DNA of 64,000 bases from Rhodoplanes sp963840055 (GCA_963840055.1 CAWIXM010000028.1:107805-171804); one strand, 5' to 3'. Shown: positions 48,855 to 58,060, counted from the stretch's first letter. Notes: a model not told the origin generated them from the letters alone. Numbers and translations are program-made.

Positions 48855-50450
48855 CTATCGCGGGCCGCCAGGGCCTGAATGAGCCCTCTTCGGCTTGCCC
48901 CCGCCAGGAGTGCCGGGCGGACCGGCGTTACCTTGGCGGGCGGGTGGTTCGGCTGGACCTTTTGCCGAAGGCTTCTCAGCACCGCCGGCGGGAGCGGCTT
49001 GCTTCTGCTGTTTGGCTTTGCCTTGTGCTTGGCTTTCGGCCTCGTCTTTTTTACCGGGAGCATTCGCTTTCGACGGCTGAGCAGCTGCCCCCTTTGGCTC
49101 TTGCGGGGCTCGCGCTTTTTCGGCTTGGCTCTTCTGACCCGCTTCCTTCGCTGCCTTTGCAGGCTGCTTGTTCTCTTCACCAGCCTTAGGTGTCGCAGCC
49201 TTCTTCTCGGCAGCTTCTGGGGCCTTTTTCTCCGCTTTCTCGGCGCCTTGCCCTTTACCGGGCCCGCCTGCGTTTTTCTCTGGCTTCTGTACAGGCGCCT
49301 GACCGGGTTGCGCTTGTTCGGTCTCTAGAGGCGCCTTCTGACCCGCTTCCTTCGCTGCCTTTGCGGGCTGCTTGTTCTCTTCGCCAGACTTAGATGTCGC
49401 CGCCTTCTTCTCGGCAGCTTCTGGGGCCTTTTTCTCCGCTTTCTCGGCGCCTTGCCCTTTACCGGGCCCGCCTGCGTTTTTCTCTGGCTTCTGTACAGGC
49501 GCCTGACCGGGTTGCGCTTGTTCGGTCCCTAGAGGCATCTTCTGACCTTCGGCCTCTTTCGCCTCGCCGGCTCGGCTTCGCTTAAGCTCAGCGGCGCTCG
49601 GCGGCGAGCCCTTTGGCGTATTTCCCTTGGCAGTTTCAGTGAGAACAGGTTTGTTCTGTAGCTCGTCCGGGCCCTTTACGGCCTCTTTCGGGGCTTCCTT
49701 CGGCTTGGCATCGGCAATCTCGGGACGAAAAGCATTGATGCTATCTTTTTCTACCGCCGTCTCGGATGGACCGCTCGCACTCTTGACTTTGTAGGTCTCG
49801 ATCTCTTTGCCCACGATCTTCGTCACTTCTCGCCGCGGCAGAAAGGCGTTCACCACGCGGCCATCATGCCGATCCACGTGGTAGCTCTTGTTTGTCTTCG
49901 CGAAAATCACATTCACATCAGCGACGGGCATGACGTAGGAGCCAATGTTCGTCGCAACGAAGTGCCGGTCGGGCACGAACACCCAGGCTTCAAGAATTGG
50001 CGGTTCATAATAATCGACATAGCCAATGACATAACCACGGCCGTGCGGCGCCAAGGGCGCCCATCCGACATAGTCGCCGCCAGTCCGCCAACTCACCCAG
50101 GCGGGCGCCCACACCGTGCCAGGCACCCAAAACCAACCAATGTCGGGGTCATAGCCCCAGCGCCCGTAGTGGTAGGTCGCCCAGGCAAATGGTTCATCGG
50201 AAACCCAGTACCAGCCGTAGTCGTTAGTGAGCACCCACCGTCCATGGACATAGGGACGCCAGCCGCTTCTGACCTCCGGAACGAAGACGTAATTGAATTC
50301 GTCGTTGCGAACCCAAGTGCCGTACGGCTGTAACTTGTCGAAGAAAAACCCGATGTTGACACGGTCGGCTTGGGCCGGAGCGGCGGCAGCCAGGCTGAGC
50401 GCAAACAGAGCGGCAGCCAGTGTTACCAAGGCACGTTTTAGCGGACGCAA
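48855..50450 (-). CDS. secreted DUF6600-type protein with long low-complexity repeat tail
   Basis: Start TTG at 50450, seven bases after AAGGAG. A signal peptide follows (VTLAAALFALSLAAAAPAQA). Residues 30-190 form a W/Y-rich domain with repeated WVxxDEFxYVFVPE / WxPYxxGRWVLT motifs, the DUF6600 pattern, exported to the periplasm or surface. From about residue 240 it is a hydrophilic K/E/A/P/Q tail with two exact-length 68-residue repeats (TEQAQPGQAPVQKPEKNAGG...). It ends in a basic PG-rich tip. Function unknown; about 531 residues. Confidence 0.75.
   Translation of the reverse strand: MRPLKRALVTLAAALFALSLAAAAPAQADRVNIGFFFDKLQPYGTWVRNDEFNYVFVPEVRSGWRPYVHGRWVLTNDYGWYWVSDEPFAWATYHYGRWGYDPDIGWFWVPGTVWAPAWVSWRTGGDYVGWAPLAPHGRGYVIGYVDYYEPPILEAWVFVPDRHFVATNIGSYVMPVADVNVIFAKTNKSYHVDRHDGRVVNAFLPRREVTKIVGKEIETYKVKSASGPSETAVEKDSINAFRPEIADAKPKEAPKEAVKGPDELQNKPVLTETAKGNTPKGSPPSAAELKRSRAGEAKEAEGQKMPLGTEQAQPGQAPVQKPEKNAGGPGKGQGAEKAEKKAPEAAEKKAATSKSGEENKQPAKAAKEAGQKAPLETEQAQPGQAPVQKPEKNAGGPGKGQGAEKAEKKAPEAAEKKAATPKAGEENKQPAKAAKEAGQKSQAEKARAPQEPKGAAAQPSKANAPGKKDEAESQAQGKAKQQKQAAPAGGAEKPSAKGPAEPPARQGNAGPPGTPGGGKPKRAHSGPGGPR
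49131..49538. repeat. two 204-bp tandem repeats in the secreted protein gene
   Basis: 49131-49334 and 49335-49538 differ at few bases and encode the 68-residue protein repeat. The in-frame length means copy number can change without breaking the gene. Confidence 0.85.
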
Positions 50451-50833
50451 GACAGTCTCCTTAATCAACTGCGCCAGCCCATGCCGAAGTAGAACTGGCT
50501 TCCTCATCTGTCCAACAGCCACCGCGTGGGGAAGTTCCGCTTGGCGGCTCAAATGTCGGGATCTGATCCTGAACCCGCTACTGGGGTAGCGGCAGGCCCG
50601 GGAAGATCATAGACTCAGAATGGGGCTGCGGACCCGAGAAGGCGGAGCTTGGCCGCTCGCACCGCCCCTGCCGGCTTGAATTTCCCCGAGCGCACGCCAG
50701 CCTGGAGTTTCCGGTCAGGTCCCTGACCTCCCGTGTCAGGTACATGCGCACATGGTTCGCTCGGCCACCCTGAACAAGTCTAAGGGATGCGTTGTTAACA
50801 GAGTTAACAGAGAGACCATTTGAGGAGGCGACA
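50451..50833. promoter_or_regulatory. intergenic region with palindrome GGTCAGG-tc-CCTGACC
   Basis: About 380 bp between divergent genes. At 50713-50728 a perfect 7-bp inverted repeat with a 2-bp spacer looks like an operator for a dimeric regulator. Near 50803-50821 gttaacaga is repeated twice in tandem just before the CBS gene's ribosome binding site. Confidence 0.4.
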
Positions 50834-51265
50834 ATGACGGTTCAGAAAATCCTGACCCGCAAGGGTTCAACCGTCCACGCAATAGAGCCAACGGCCACGA
50901 TCGATCACGCTGCAAAATACATGTCAGATCACCGGATCGGCGCGCTGATTGTGACCGGAACAGAAGGTCGGCCCATCGGTATCATTTCGGAGCGAGACAT
51001 CGTACGGGTTGTAAGCGGAAAGGGAAGAGCAGTCCTCGACATGCCGGTCTCGGAGGTCATGACCCGCGAGGTCATGACCTGCACGCGAGGTGACAAAGTC
51101 GTGGATCTCATGCAACGCATGACCGAAGGCAGGTTCCGCCATATCCCCGTTTTGGAAGACGGCCGGCTTGTCGGGCTCGTTTCGATCGGCGATGTGGTCA
51201 AGTCGCGCATTGAAGAGATAGAGCAGGAAAAAGACGCTATGCACGAGTACATACGCTCGGCCTGA
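50834..51265 (+). CDS. tandem CBS-domain protein
   Basis: A 143-residue protein made of two CBS domains: residues 5-60 (KYMSDHRIGALIVTG...GIISERDIVRVV) and 75-125 (MTREVMTCTRGDKVVDLMQR, RFRHIPVLEDGRLVGLVSIG). Such stand-alone pairs bind adenine nucleotides and act as energy or redox sensors; the partner here is unknown. ATG at 50834 follows GAGGAGG. The gene is intact. The palindrome 110 bp upstream may regulate it. Confidence 0.9.
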   Translation: MTVQKILTRKGSTVHAIEPTATIDHAAKYMSDHRIGALIVTGTEGRPIGIISERDIVRVVSGKGRAVLDMPVSEVMTREVMTCTRGDKVVDLMQRMTEGRFRHIPVLEDGRLVGLVSIGDVVKSRIEEIEQEKDAMHEYIRSA

Positions 51266-51408
51266 CCGCACCGCCCTCCGCTCAGGGGATCGTCGGCACC
51301 GATGCGGAGCCAAACCCGAATGCGACGAACACCGCTCATCCTAGCATTACAGTAGCGTTTTTTATTTAGTTCTGAATCCATGAGCCACCATGATTCGGGA
51401 GATCATGG

Positions 51409-52611
51409 ATGGCTGGCGCATCGGTTGAGACGACGTTGGAGCTGTGGGCGTCGTCGTTGCGGGAGGTGAAGGGACGGATACGTCGGTTGTTCAGCCAGGA
51501 GCGGGTTGCGAGATCGGCGGGACGGTTCCTCGACGGACTTGTGGGGAACGAGCCGCGCAAGACGGGGTGGATGCGCGCAGAAGCGGCTGGTGATCTCGGC
51601 CCGTGGCGCCAGCAAGCGATTTTGGGGCGCGGGCGGTGGGACGCCGATGCCTTGCGCGACATCGTGCGCGAATACGCGCTGGAAACGCTTGCCGACGAGG
51701 ACGCGGTTCTGGTTATCGATGAAACTGGCTTTCTGAAGCAGGGCAAGGCGTCGTGCGGGGTCGCGCGCCAGTACACGGGTTCGGCGGGCAAGATCACCAA
51801 CTGCCAGATCGGTGTGTTCGCTTCCTATGTATCGCGCCACGGCCATGCCTTCATCGACCGGGCGCTTTATCTGCCGAAGGAATGGACGGACGATCCCACT
51901 CGCCTGAAGGCAGTGCATGTGCCGGACGATGTGGGTTTTGCCACCAAGCCTCAGATCGCGCGCCAGATGATCGCACGAGAGCTCGCCGCCAAGGTGCCGT
52001 TTTCCTTTGTTGCCACGGACACCGTTTATGGCACGGGCGACATCGAGACCATGCTTCGCAAGGCGGGCAAGGGCTATGTGCTGGGCGTTGCCGCCAACCA
52101 CGCGTTCAACTCCTGGGGCAAGAAGCAGTTTGTTCGCGGGACTGCCGCAAAGATCGCCCAGAGTCTCCCCAAGAACGCCTGGCGACGCCTGTCGTCGGGC
52201 GAAGGAACCAAAGGCCCGCGTCTGCACGACTGGGCTTATCTCGAACTGGCCGATCTCAGTGCCGGCGAATACAACAGCATACTCAAGGGAAAATGGACGC
52301 GCGGTATGCTGGTCCGCCGCAACATTGGCGATGACGATCTCGCCTTCTTCTCCACATGGTGTCCTCAGGGCACGTCCATGAAGAAGTTGGTATCGGTGGA
52401 AGGCCATCGCTGGGCCATCGAGGACAGCTTCGAGGCCGCCAAGAACGAGCTGGGCCTCGACCACAACGAGACCCGCTCCTGGCACGGCTGGCACCGGCAC
52501 GTCTCGCTCGCCATGCTTGCCTTCGCCATGATGGCCGCCATCCGCCACAAGGCCAATGCCGTGCCGCTTAAAAAAATGCTGCCACCTCTTCCGAAGAAAC
52601 GTCGATCCTGA
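51409..52611 (+). CDS. IS701-type transposase
   Basis: A 400-residue DDE transposase: VLVIDETGFLKQGKASCGVA holds the first aspartate, SFVATDTVYGTGDIE the second and VEGHRWAIEDSFEAAKNELG the glutamate. It reads MAGASVETTLELWASSLREV to KKRRS. The last 12 residues are out of the usual frame: after a run of seven A (52567-52574) the -1 frame gives the natural continuation KNAATSSEE...LIRWSIQEIRRIAIKLAQRR. Slippage on the A run could make the longer form. Confidence 0.8.
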   Translation: MAGASVETTLELWASSLREVKGRIRRLFSQERVARSAGRFLDGLVGNEPRKTGWMRAEAAGDLGPWRQQAILGRGRWDADALRDIVREYALETLADEDAVLVIDETGFLKQGKASCGVARQYTGSAGKITNCQIGVFASYVSRHGHAFIDRALYLPKEWTDDPTRLKAVHVPDDVGFATKPQIARQMIARELAAKVPFSFVATDTVYGTGDIETMLRKAGKGYVLGVAANHAFNSWGKKQFVRGTAAKIAQSLPKNAWRRLSSGEGTKGPRLHDWAYLELADLSAGEYNSILKGKWTRGMLVRRNIGDDDLAFFSTWCPQGTSMKKLVSVEGHRWAIEDSFEAAKNELGLDHNETRSWHGWHRHVSLAMLAFAMMAAIRHKANAVPLKKMLPPLPKKRRS

Positions 52612-52659
52612 TCCGCTGGTCGATCCAGGAAATCCGCCGTATCGCCATCAAGCTCGCCC

Positions 52660-52810
52660 AGCGGCGAATCCAGCCCGCTCACATCATCGCGTGGAAGGGA
52701 GGCGGCAGGCCATCCGCATCGCCGGTCGAGGGGCCGCAGCCCAAGGACCAGATCAACCTGACGGACGAGGATTCGCGGATAATGCCGGTGGCGGGCGGCG
52801 GCTTCTGTCC
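52660..52810 (+). pseudogene. IS1182-type transposase scrap
   Basis: KDQINLTDEDSRIMPVAGGGF is a typical phrase of IS1182-type transposases. It follows the IS701 C-terminal reading in the same frame, so the two are fused by recombination. Confidence 0.5.
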
Positions 52811-53000
52811 CCTTCGGGGATCCAAACCCTCGCCTTTAGGCGAAGCGAGGGGCTGACGAAGTCGGCGAACGCGACGATGTCCGATGAGCGGCGCGAGGTC
52901 GCTGGCCGACCGGGCGAGATATTTCCGGGGCGCGCGTCACTTGGTTCTCCAGGAAGGGCGACGAGCTGGAACAGAACAGCGAGCGGCTAGGGATCGCAGT

Positions 53001-53049
53001 CGATTTCCAATCGACCCCTATTGAACCCCTCGCCTTACAGGCGAGGGTC
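53001..53049. repeat. two adjacent hairpins
   Basis: GTCGATT-tcc-AATCGAC (53001-53017) and CCCTCGCCT-tac-AGGCGAGGG (53029-53049) are perfect inverted repeats 11 bp apart. The second overlaps the end of the minus-strand recombinase remnant and could be its terminator. A similar but imperfect ccctcgcct/aggcg pair lies at about 52827-52850. Confidence 0.6.
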
Positions 53050-53310
53050 GTTTAGTGCGACCGGGCGGCAGGCGAACAGCCCGGCTTCGAGCTCGCCACG
53101 CTTGACACGCTGCAACACGGTCTGACGCGACACCCCGAGGGCGCGGATGGCCGCGCGCATTGGCAGGAAGCCTTCGGCGGCCCCGGCGTTGAAGCGCGGC
53201 TTCAACTCATCGGTGAGACGGATGCGCCAGGGCGCGCCGGGTGTGATCTGCTCGCCCGCGATGATGCCGTCGTTGAGCAGGCGATGAGTTGCCCTCGAAG
53301 CAGTGGCCTT
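53035..53310 (-). pseudogene. serine recombinase C-terminal remnant
   Basis: RLLNDGIIAGEQITPGAPW then LPMRAAIRALGVSRQTVLQR and VKRGELEAG is the C-terminal HTH region of large serine recombinases. It is in the opposite orientation to the recombinase start at 53886, so one of them has been inverted or comes from another copy. Confidence 0.6.
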
Positions 53311-53415
53311 TTGCACGAACGCAAAAGATAACTTCCGTTTTGAGCGAACGATTTTGGGCTGGCGCGGGCGGTGCCTGCTTGATTTGAGACGCAAAAGGTA
53401 ATACGCAGATGTCAG

Positions 53416-53745
53416 ATGATTCGTTCGACGCGAGCGCAAAAGGCCGAGCGACTGAGAGCGGCGCGGCGATTGCTCGCAGACAAACTCGGCATGGCGGAGG
53501 CGGCCATGGCGTTGTCGCGCGCATTTGGCTTGTCGCGACGGCAAGCTTATCGCTATCTCGAACTGGGGCGGGCGGGCGCGTCTGCGCCGTTGCCAGTAGA
53601 GAACTCGGTTACCGTCACGCTCAAGATGCCGGCGAGCCTCGCGCGCAGTCTGCGCGAGCATGCGAGCAAGCACGGCATGACGACAAGCGAGTTGGTCAGG
53701 CAGGCCGTTGCGGCATTCCTGGCGACGAAGCGCCGGCATGGCTAA
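53416..53745 (+). CDS. ribbon-helix-helix DNA-binding protein
   Basis: A 109-residue protein with an HTH-like N-terminal half (AARRLLADKLGMAEAAMALS, FGLSRRQAYRYLEL) and a CopG/RHH C-terminal half (SVTVTLKMPASLARSLREHA, MTTSELVRQAVAAFL). Probably the regulator of the adjacent recombinase module. Its stop overlaps the start of the next small gene (ATGGCTAA at 53739). Intact. Confidence 0.7.
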   Translation: MIRSTRAQKAERLRAARRLLADKLGMAEAAMALSRAFGLSRRQAYRYLELGRAGASAPLPVENSVTVTLKMPASLARSLREHASKHGMTTSELVRQAVAAFLATKRRHG

Positions 53746-54052
53746 GCAGCGGCAGACACGGCGTGCTCTCCATCTCGAATACGAATTCGATCGACTGCTC
53801 GCCACCAAACTCGAACTGGCTTACGACATCCTGGTTCCTGATCGGGTCCGGATCGTCGGCAGCGCAAAGGTGAGAGGAGCGGGCGATGAAGAGCGCAGCG
53901 ATCTACGCTCGTGTGTCGTCGGACAAACAGCGGGAGGAGAACACGATCGCCAGCCAGACGGCAGCGCTGGTGGCATTCCCCCGCGAGCAGCAGTTCGACG
54001 TTACCGCAGGAATGGGTTTTCGAAGACGATGGCTATAGCGGGGCCGAACTGA
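53739..54052 (+). CDS. small hypothetical protein of the recombinase module
   Basis: Begins MAKQRQTRRALHLEYEFDRLLATK, overlapping the RHH gene by 7 bp. The first 50 residues match the kind of small protein often found between an RHH regulator and a serine recombinase. The frame runs through the recombinase start and its C-terminal part is probably not native. Function unknown. Confidence 0.45.
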
Positions 54053-54117
54053 TCCGTCCTGGGCTTGAGCGCGTGCGCGATCTTGCTGCTGAGGGTTTGA
54101 TCCAGGCAGTTCTGGTC
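53886..54117 (+). pseudogene. serine recombinase N-terminal remnant
   Basis: MKSAAIYARVSSDKQREENT carries the catalytic serine region. The frame shifts near 53990 and continues as EWVFEDDGYSGAELIRPGLE and RVRDLAAEGLIQAVLV, then is cut by the group II intron fragment. Confidence 0.7.
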
Positions 54118-54952
54118 TCCGGTCGCGTGGTGCAGGCGGCCGCGCTCCAACACGCCCGCCTTCAGCCATTTGTCGATCATCCGGCGTATGACGCCGTCCA
54201 TGACTCGTCTGTCGAGGTACGCCCGCAGATGATGATGTTGGATGGTGTCGTAATATTTGGAGATGTCGACGTCCAACACCCAGCCGAGCCCGCGCCAGCC
54301 CATGAGAGCCGACGACAGCGCGGCCAGAGCCTGGTGGGCGGACCGCCCAGGCCGGAAGCCGAACGAACAGGGCAAGAAGTCCTGTTCATAGATCGGCTCC
54401 AGCACCATGACGATCGCCCGCTGGGCCACCTTGTCTTCGAGGGTCGGGATGCCGAGCGGGCGTTGTGAGCTGAGAAAACCAATACTCGACCCATCGGTCA
54501 TTGTCCGACGAGCGCTTAAAATCGATCTCAGCGAGCATCACAAATGTGCATTTGTGGAACGGTCGTCGAATTGCTCGGCCGCGCCGAGCGGTCAAGCCTC
54601 GACGCACCGGCGGGGCGACATAGCGGCCGGACTTGATGCGTTCCAGAAGGTCCTGAAGATTGGCCTCCAAGTTCGCCTCGTAGTCCCGCGCCGTCACTCC
54701 GTCGATGCCTGATGCTCCATCCTTGCGCGTTAGCCGATACGCCTCCTTCATCCATTCCAGATCGATGACATGATGCAGCGTGGACAGAGCCGTCCCCGCT
54801 CGCGTTCTCGCCAGTTCGGCTATCCGTTGTCGTTTCGTGGACAGGTTCGCGGAGCCCAAGGTCTCCTCCCGTGTTTCCCGCCAACGGCTCTCGTCCCGTG
54901 GCGCCTCCCCTCCCTCGCACGGGTCCTGGCGAGCCCAGTTCCCCGCGGTCAC
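54118..54952 (-). pseudogene. ltrA: group II intron reverse transcriptase (LtrA), broken 5' part
   Basis: Reads IAELARTRAGTALSTLHHVI, WMKEAYRLTRKDGASGIDGV and YVAPPVRRG. A stretch unrelated to the family interrupts it at about 54510-54590, then SQRPLGIPTLEDKVAQRAIV, YEQDFLPCSFGFRPGRSAHQ and WVLDVDISKYYDTIQHHHLR follow. The sequence ends at LERGRLHH before the YADD active site, so it cannot be functional. Confidence 0.75.
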
Positions 54953-55486
54953 CGGTACGATGAAGGCGCTACGACTTCCCGCTCCCGCATCCTCGGCCGC
55001 TTATTTGTTTCGCGTCCGAGGTCCACACGATTCCTCCTCGTTCGTGCTCGCCTCGTCGGCGCTCCCGGGTCGGCGGAGGTCCGACCCAGGCCGGGACCCT
55101 TGTTCAGCCGGCTGTCCCTCTGCCGGCGCGCTCTCACGTGGACGCGAACGGGATCTCACAGGTTCCCAGGCGATCCATCCCATGCCTTTGCCCCGGTCCA
55201 AGACCCCGGCCGGATCGACGGCGCCTCACCATGCCGGCGCCGCCAATTCTGCCCCCGCAAGAACCACTGCGAAGGCTCCAGCGACACTAATATCGAGGCT
55301 ACTCACGCGGCTTCAGCATCTGCTGCCTACGCTTCGAGAACGGCGTTGCCGCCGTCCAGGCAAGGCTCACTTCCGACTGGCTGGCTGGCCTTTGCCGGGA
55401 GGGAGTCGAACCCTCTGGATCACAGCGAAAGGTTTCAGAGCGTCACGTCATGCTCATCCCCCTCTCCAGAGCTTTTCCTGTCGCAA
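54953..55486. other. no recognised gene; possible intron 5' region
   Basis: About 530 bp upstream of the LtrA fragment. The 5' ribozyme half of a group II intron would lie here, but I could not identify domain V or a clean intron boundary. Long open plus-strand frames look like shadows. Confidence 0.25.
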
Positions 55487-55737
55487 GGTTCTTGTAACCG
55501 AAGAAGCTTTTGCCGTGCTTCTTGGTCCAGCGCGCGTCCTTGTCTTCTGTCGGTTCTTCGCCGGCTTCTCCTCCCACGCCGCCGGCGTCTCGCCGCGCTT
55601 CACGGTCTCGTTCTCCTCGCGACTATTGCGCTGCTTCGGAACCGGCACGATCGTGGCGTCCACCATCTGGCCGCCGCGGGCGATGTACCCCTTCGCATTC
55701 AGATGCTGGTTGAACCGCTCGAACAGCTTCTCGACTA

Positions 55738-56772
55738 AAGGCTTATGCCGCAGATTCCGGTCGGATCAACATTTCGTAGGTAATGGGTTTGGTTATAAGG
55801 CCGATGGAGAGTAGCGAGCGAAAGGCGGCGTGACACGTGCGACGGCGGTTGAATCGGAAGACGAATTCGTCGAGATAGCTTTGGAGATGTTTCCTTCGCA
55901 GGCCGTGGTAGACGCCGAGCGCCCAAGTCTTCAAGTTGGAGAAGACGCGATGGATCCACGGCAGCACGATATGGGCAGCCATGTTGCCGACGACATGGGG
56001 ATCGTGAGCGACGTTGGGCACGCCTGGATAGGCTGCCCATCCATCGGTTTTGATGGTTGCGCCTCGAGCCAGGTTGGCGGCGACAAAACCGTGCAGCGAG
56101 GCGGCGGAAAAGTCCTGGATTGTTGCGAGGCGAATGCGGCCGGGCGCGCCGTCAGCGACTTCGACCGCGCCGGCGACGAGCATTTTGCTCTGGGACGAGC
56201 GACCGCCGCCACCCCTGATTGGATCGTCCTTGGCGCGCAAGGGGATTTCTGTCTCGTCGATCTCGGCGATCCCAGCCAGGAGCGCGCGGGCAGGCGCGAC
56301 CATGGCCCGCCGCAGCTTGGCGCACAACAGCCAAGCCGACTTATAGGAGCCCAGCGCAAGCAGCCTCTGCAACTGCAGCGCCGAAATTCCGTTGGAGTGG
56401 GTGGCCATCAGATAGGCGGCCCAGAACCAGACGGTCAGAGGAAGCTTCGAGCCGTGCATGATCGTCCCCGCCGTGACGGAGGTTTGCCTGCCGCAGGCGG
56501 CGCATTCGTAGGTGAAAGCCTTTCCCCCGTGCGGCCAGGCCTTGTCGTGATCGCAGGCCGGGCAGCGAAAGCCCGTGGGCCAACGCGCCTCGAACAGCCA
56601 CGCCCCGCAGGCGGCCTCATCAGGAAAGCGACGTTGAAAATCAACAAGCGACGTGGGGAAACCAACCATGGCGCGACCTCGTGGCAGAAAGAATGTTCGC
56701 TATTTGTTCTTATGCCACGACGCGCCGCATGTCACCATATTTCGTAGGCCCGGAGTCAGCGGGATAAGCCTT
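55738..56772 (-). mobile_element. IS1595-family element
   Basis: Perfect terminal inverted repeats AAGGCTTAT/ATAAGCCTT and an 8-bp target duplication CTCGACTA (55730-55737, 56773-56780) in the IS5 copy. 1035 bp, one intact transposase. Confidence 0.9.
55743..56669 (-). CDS. IS1595-family transposase
   Basis: A 308-residue transposase. The N-terminal zinc ribbon has CPAC and CAAC pairs (FRCPACDHDKAW, YECAACGRQTSVTAGTIMHG). The ISXO2-type core has the first acidic residue in IAEIDETEIPL, the second in ATIKTDGWAAYPG and the conserved HRVFSNLKTWALGVYHGLRR near the end. It is full length, with clean inverted repeats and target duplication, so probably active and recently inserted. Confidence 0.9.
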   Translation of the reverse strand: MVGFPTSLVDFQRRFPDEAACGAWLFEARWPTGFRCPACDHDKAWPHGGKAFTYECAACGRQTSVTAGTIMHGSKLPLTVWFWAAYLMATHSNGISALQLQRLLALGSYKSAWLLCAKLRRAMVAPARALLAGIAEIDETEIPLRAKDDPIRGGGGRSSQSKMLVAGAVEVADGAPGRIRLATIQDFSAASLHGFVAANLARGATIKTDGWAAYPGVPNVAHDPHVVGNMAAHIVLPWIHRVFSNLKTWALGVYHGLRRKHLQSYLDEFVFRFNRRRTCHAAFRSLLSIGLITKPITYEMLIRPESAA

Positions 56773-57218
56773 CTCGACTATTCCGGCCTGCGACAGCTTC
56801 TCGCGGAACAGCCACAGCGTCGTGCCGTAATGTCGTCCTCGAATTCAAGCCCGAGAAATCGCGTGAACGACATCCGGTCGCGCACTTGGTACTCAATCTG
56901 CTCGTCCGAGAGATTGTACAGCGACTGCAGGATCAGCATCCGGAACATCAGGATCGCGTCGAACGGCTTGCGACCCGCACGGCTCTTCTTCTCCGCGTCC
57001 GGGGTCAGAGCCACCGCTTCGATGTCGGCCCGGAAACTCTCCCAGGGGACCAGCGCCGCAATCGCTTCCAGCGGATCACCCTTCTTCGACAGCGCCGCTA
57101 ATCGCTTCTCCGCATCGAAAAACCCCGCCTGCCCCATCGTCTCGCTCCACAGAATCACGTCCTCACAAACGAGAACTCGCATAGCGCCGCGCCGCAGCCA
57201 ATTATTCGAGGTCCCCAA

Positions 57219-57430
57219 TGGTTCGATCGTGCCGTGGAATTGGAGTTCTTCGGGGTGCCGATACGCATCATCGCGCCGACTGGCTGATATGGTCCAAGGC
57301 ATTCGTACAACTTCGATATCGCGGCGCGGATATCGCGCACGTCATCCTCAAACAATCCGATCAGATCGACTGGAAGCGCCTCCTCGGCTACATGGAGCTC
57401 TACTGGGAAGTCCTCCTGATGCGGCGCACC
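57219..57430 (+). pseudogene. nucleotidyltransferase fragment
   Basis: FDRAVELEFFGVPIRIIAPT in one frame and IWSKAFVQLRYRGADIAHVI, LKQSDQIDWKRLLGYMELYW in the next form the middle of a minimal nucleotidyltransferase-type protein. Both ends are missing; it directly abuts the IS5 end. Confidence 0.55.
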
Positions 57431-57766
57431 ACAAAGCGGGTTCTCCAGAACTCATTCGCCAGATCAATGCCCGCAACGCCCCGCTAATCGGCGGCCGGCC
57501 TCCCAGAGAGCGAGACTTCCAGCGCCAGTAGCCGCGAAACCCGTCACGGTGCCACCGTATCAACATCTCGGGCCGATTATCACCATTGCCGCGAGGATCG
57601 ACGGGAACCAGCGATAGAGCTGGACGAAGAACAAGCGGTCACCATTGTTGAACCGGAGGCGACCATGCACTTTTCGCTGCAGCAATATCAGCTGCTGCCT
57701 GAGGTGCGGCACGGATAACTGAGACACCCGGCTGAGGTAAATCGAACCTCAACCGGAGTGTTACAC

Positions 57767-58060
57767 ATGACGAGTGATGAAGGGCTCAAGCCCGAAGGGG
57801 CGCCGGAGCGCTCCCCCAAAGCTGGCGGAGGTGCCCCTTCGGGCGTCGACGGGAATGGTCCGAAGCGCTTTTCTGTTCAGCGCAAGATGGCGATCGTCGC
57901 GCGACTGTTGCGCGGCGAGCCGCTGGATCTGGTGGCCCGGCAAACGAATGTCTCGGTCGCCAAGCTGACCGAGTGGCGCGATCGCGCGCTTGCAGGCGCG
58001 GCGACGGCCTTGAAGCTGGAGGGCAAGCGCCCTTTGGCCCCCAGGAGGTCGAGACGATGA
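57767..58060 (+). pseudogene. IS3-type OrfA with internal deletion
   Basis: MTSDEGLKPEGAPERSPKAG, then the HTH (RKMAIVARLLRGEPLDLVAR, QTNVSVAKLTEW), and a jump to the natural C-terminus EGKRPLAPRRSRR. The coiled-coil middle is lost. Confidence 0.65.

Larger units (their letters stand above)
55487..57217 (-). mobile_element. IS5-family element, truncated copy 2, split by IS1595
   Basis: Start near 57137 (MGQAGFFDAEKRLAALSKKG). It is nearly identical to copy 1, including the broken frame after FLGLEFEDDI. It is interrupted at 55738-56772 by IS1595, resumes VEKLFERFNQHLNAKGYIAR and MVDATIVPVPKQRNSREENE, has a further one-base deletion after KNRQ, and is cut after KSFFGYKNL. Confidence 0.75.

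Noticed and set aside
55398..55440. tRNA-like sequence (gagggagtcgaaccctc resembles a T arm on the minus strand)
   Set aside because: The T-stem-loop is good, but no CCA, no matching acceptor strand and no anticodon or D arm follow in the right places.
54770..55814. Long plus-strand open frames over the group II intron region
   Set aside because: They run antisense to the LtrA fragment and into IS5; composition is low-complexity S/R/P, typical of shadow frames.
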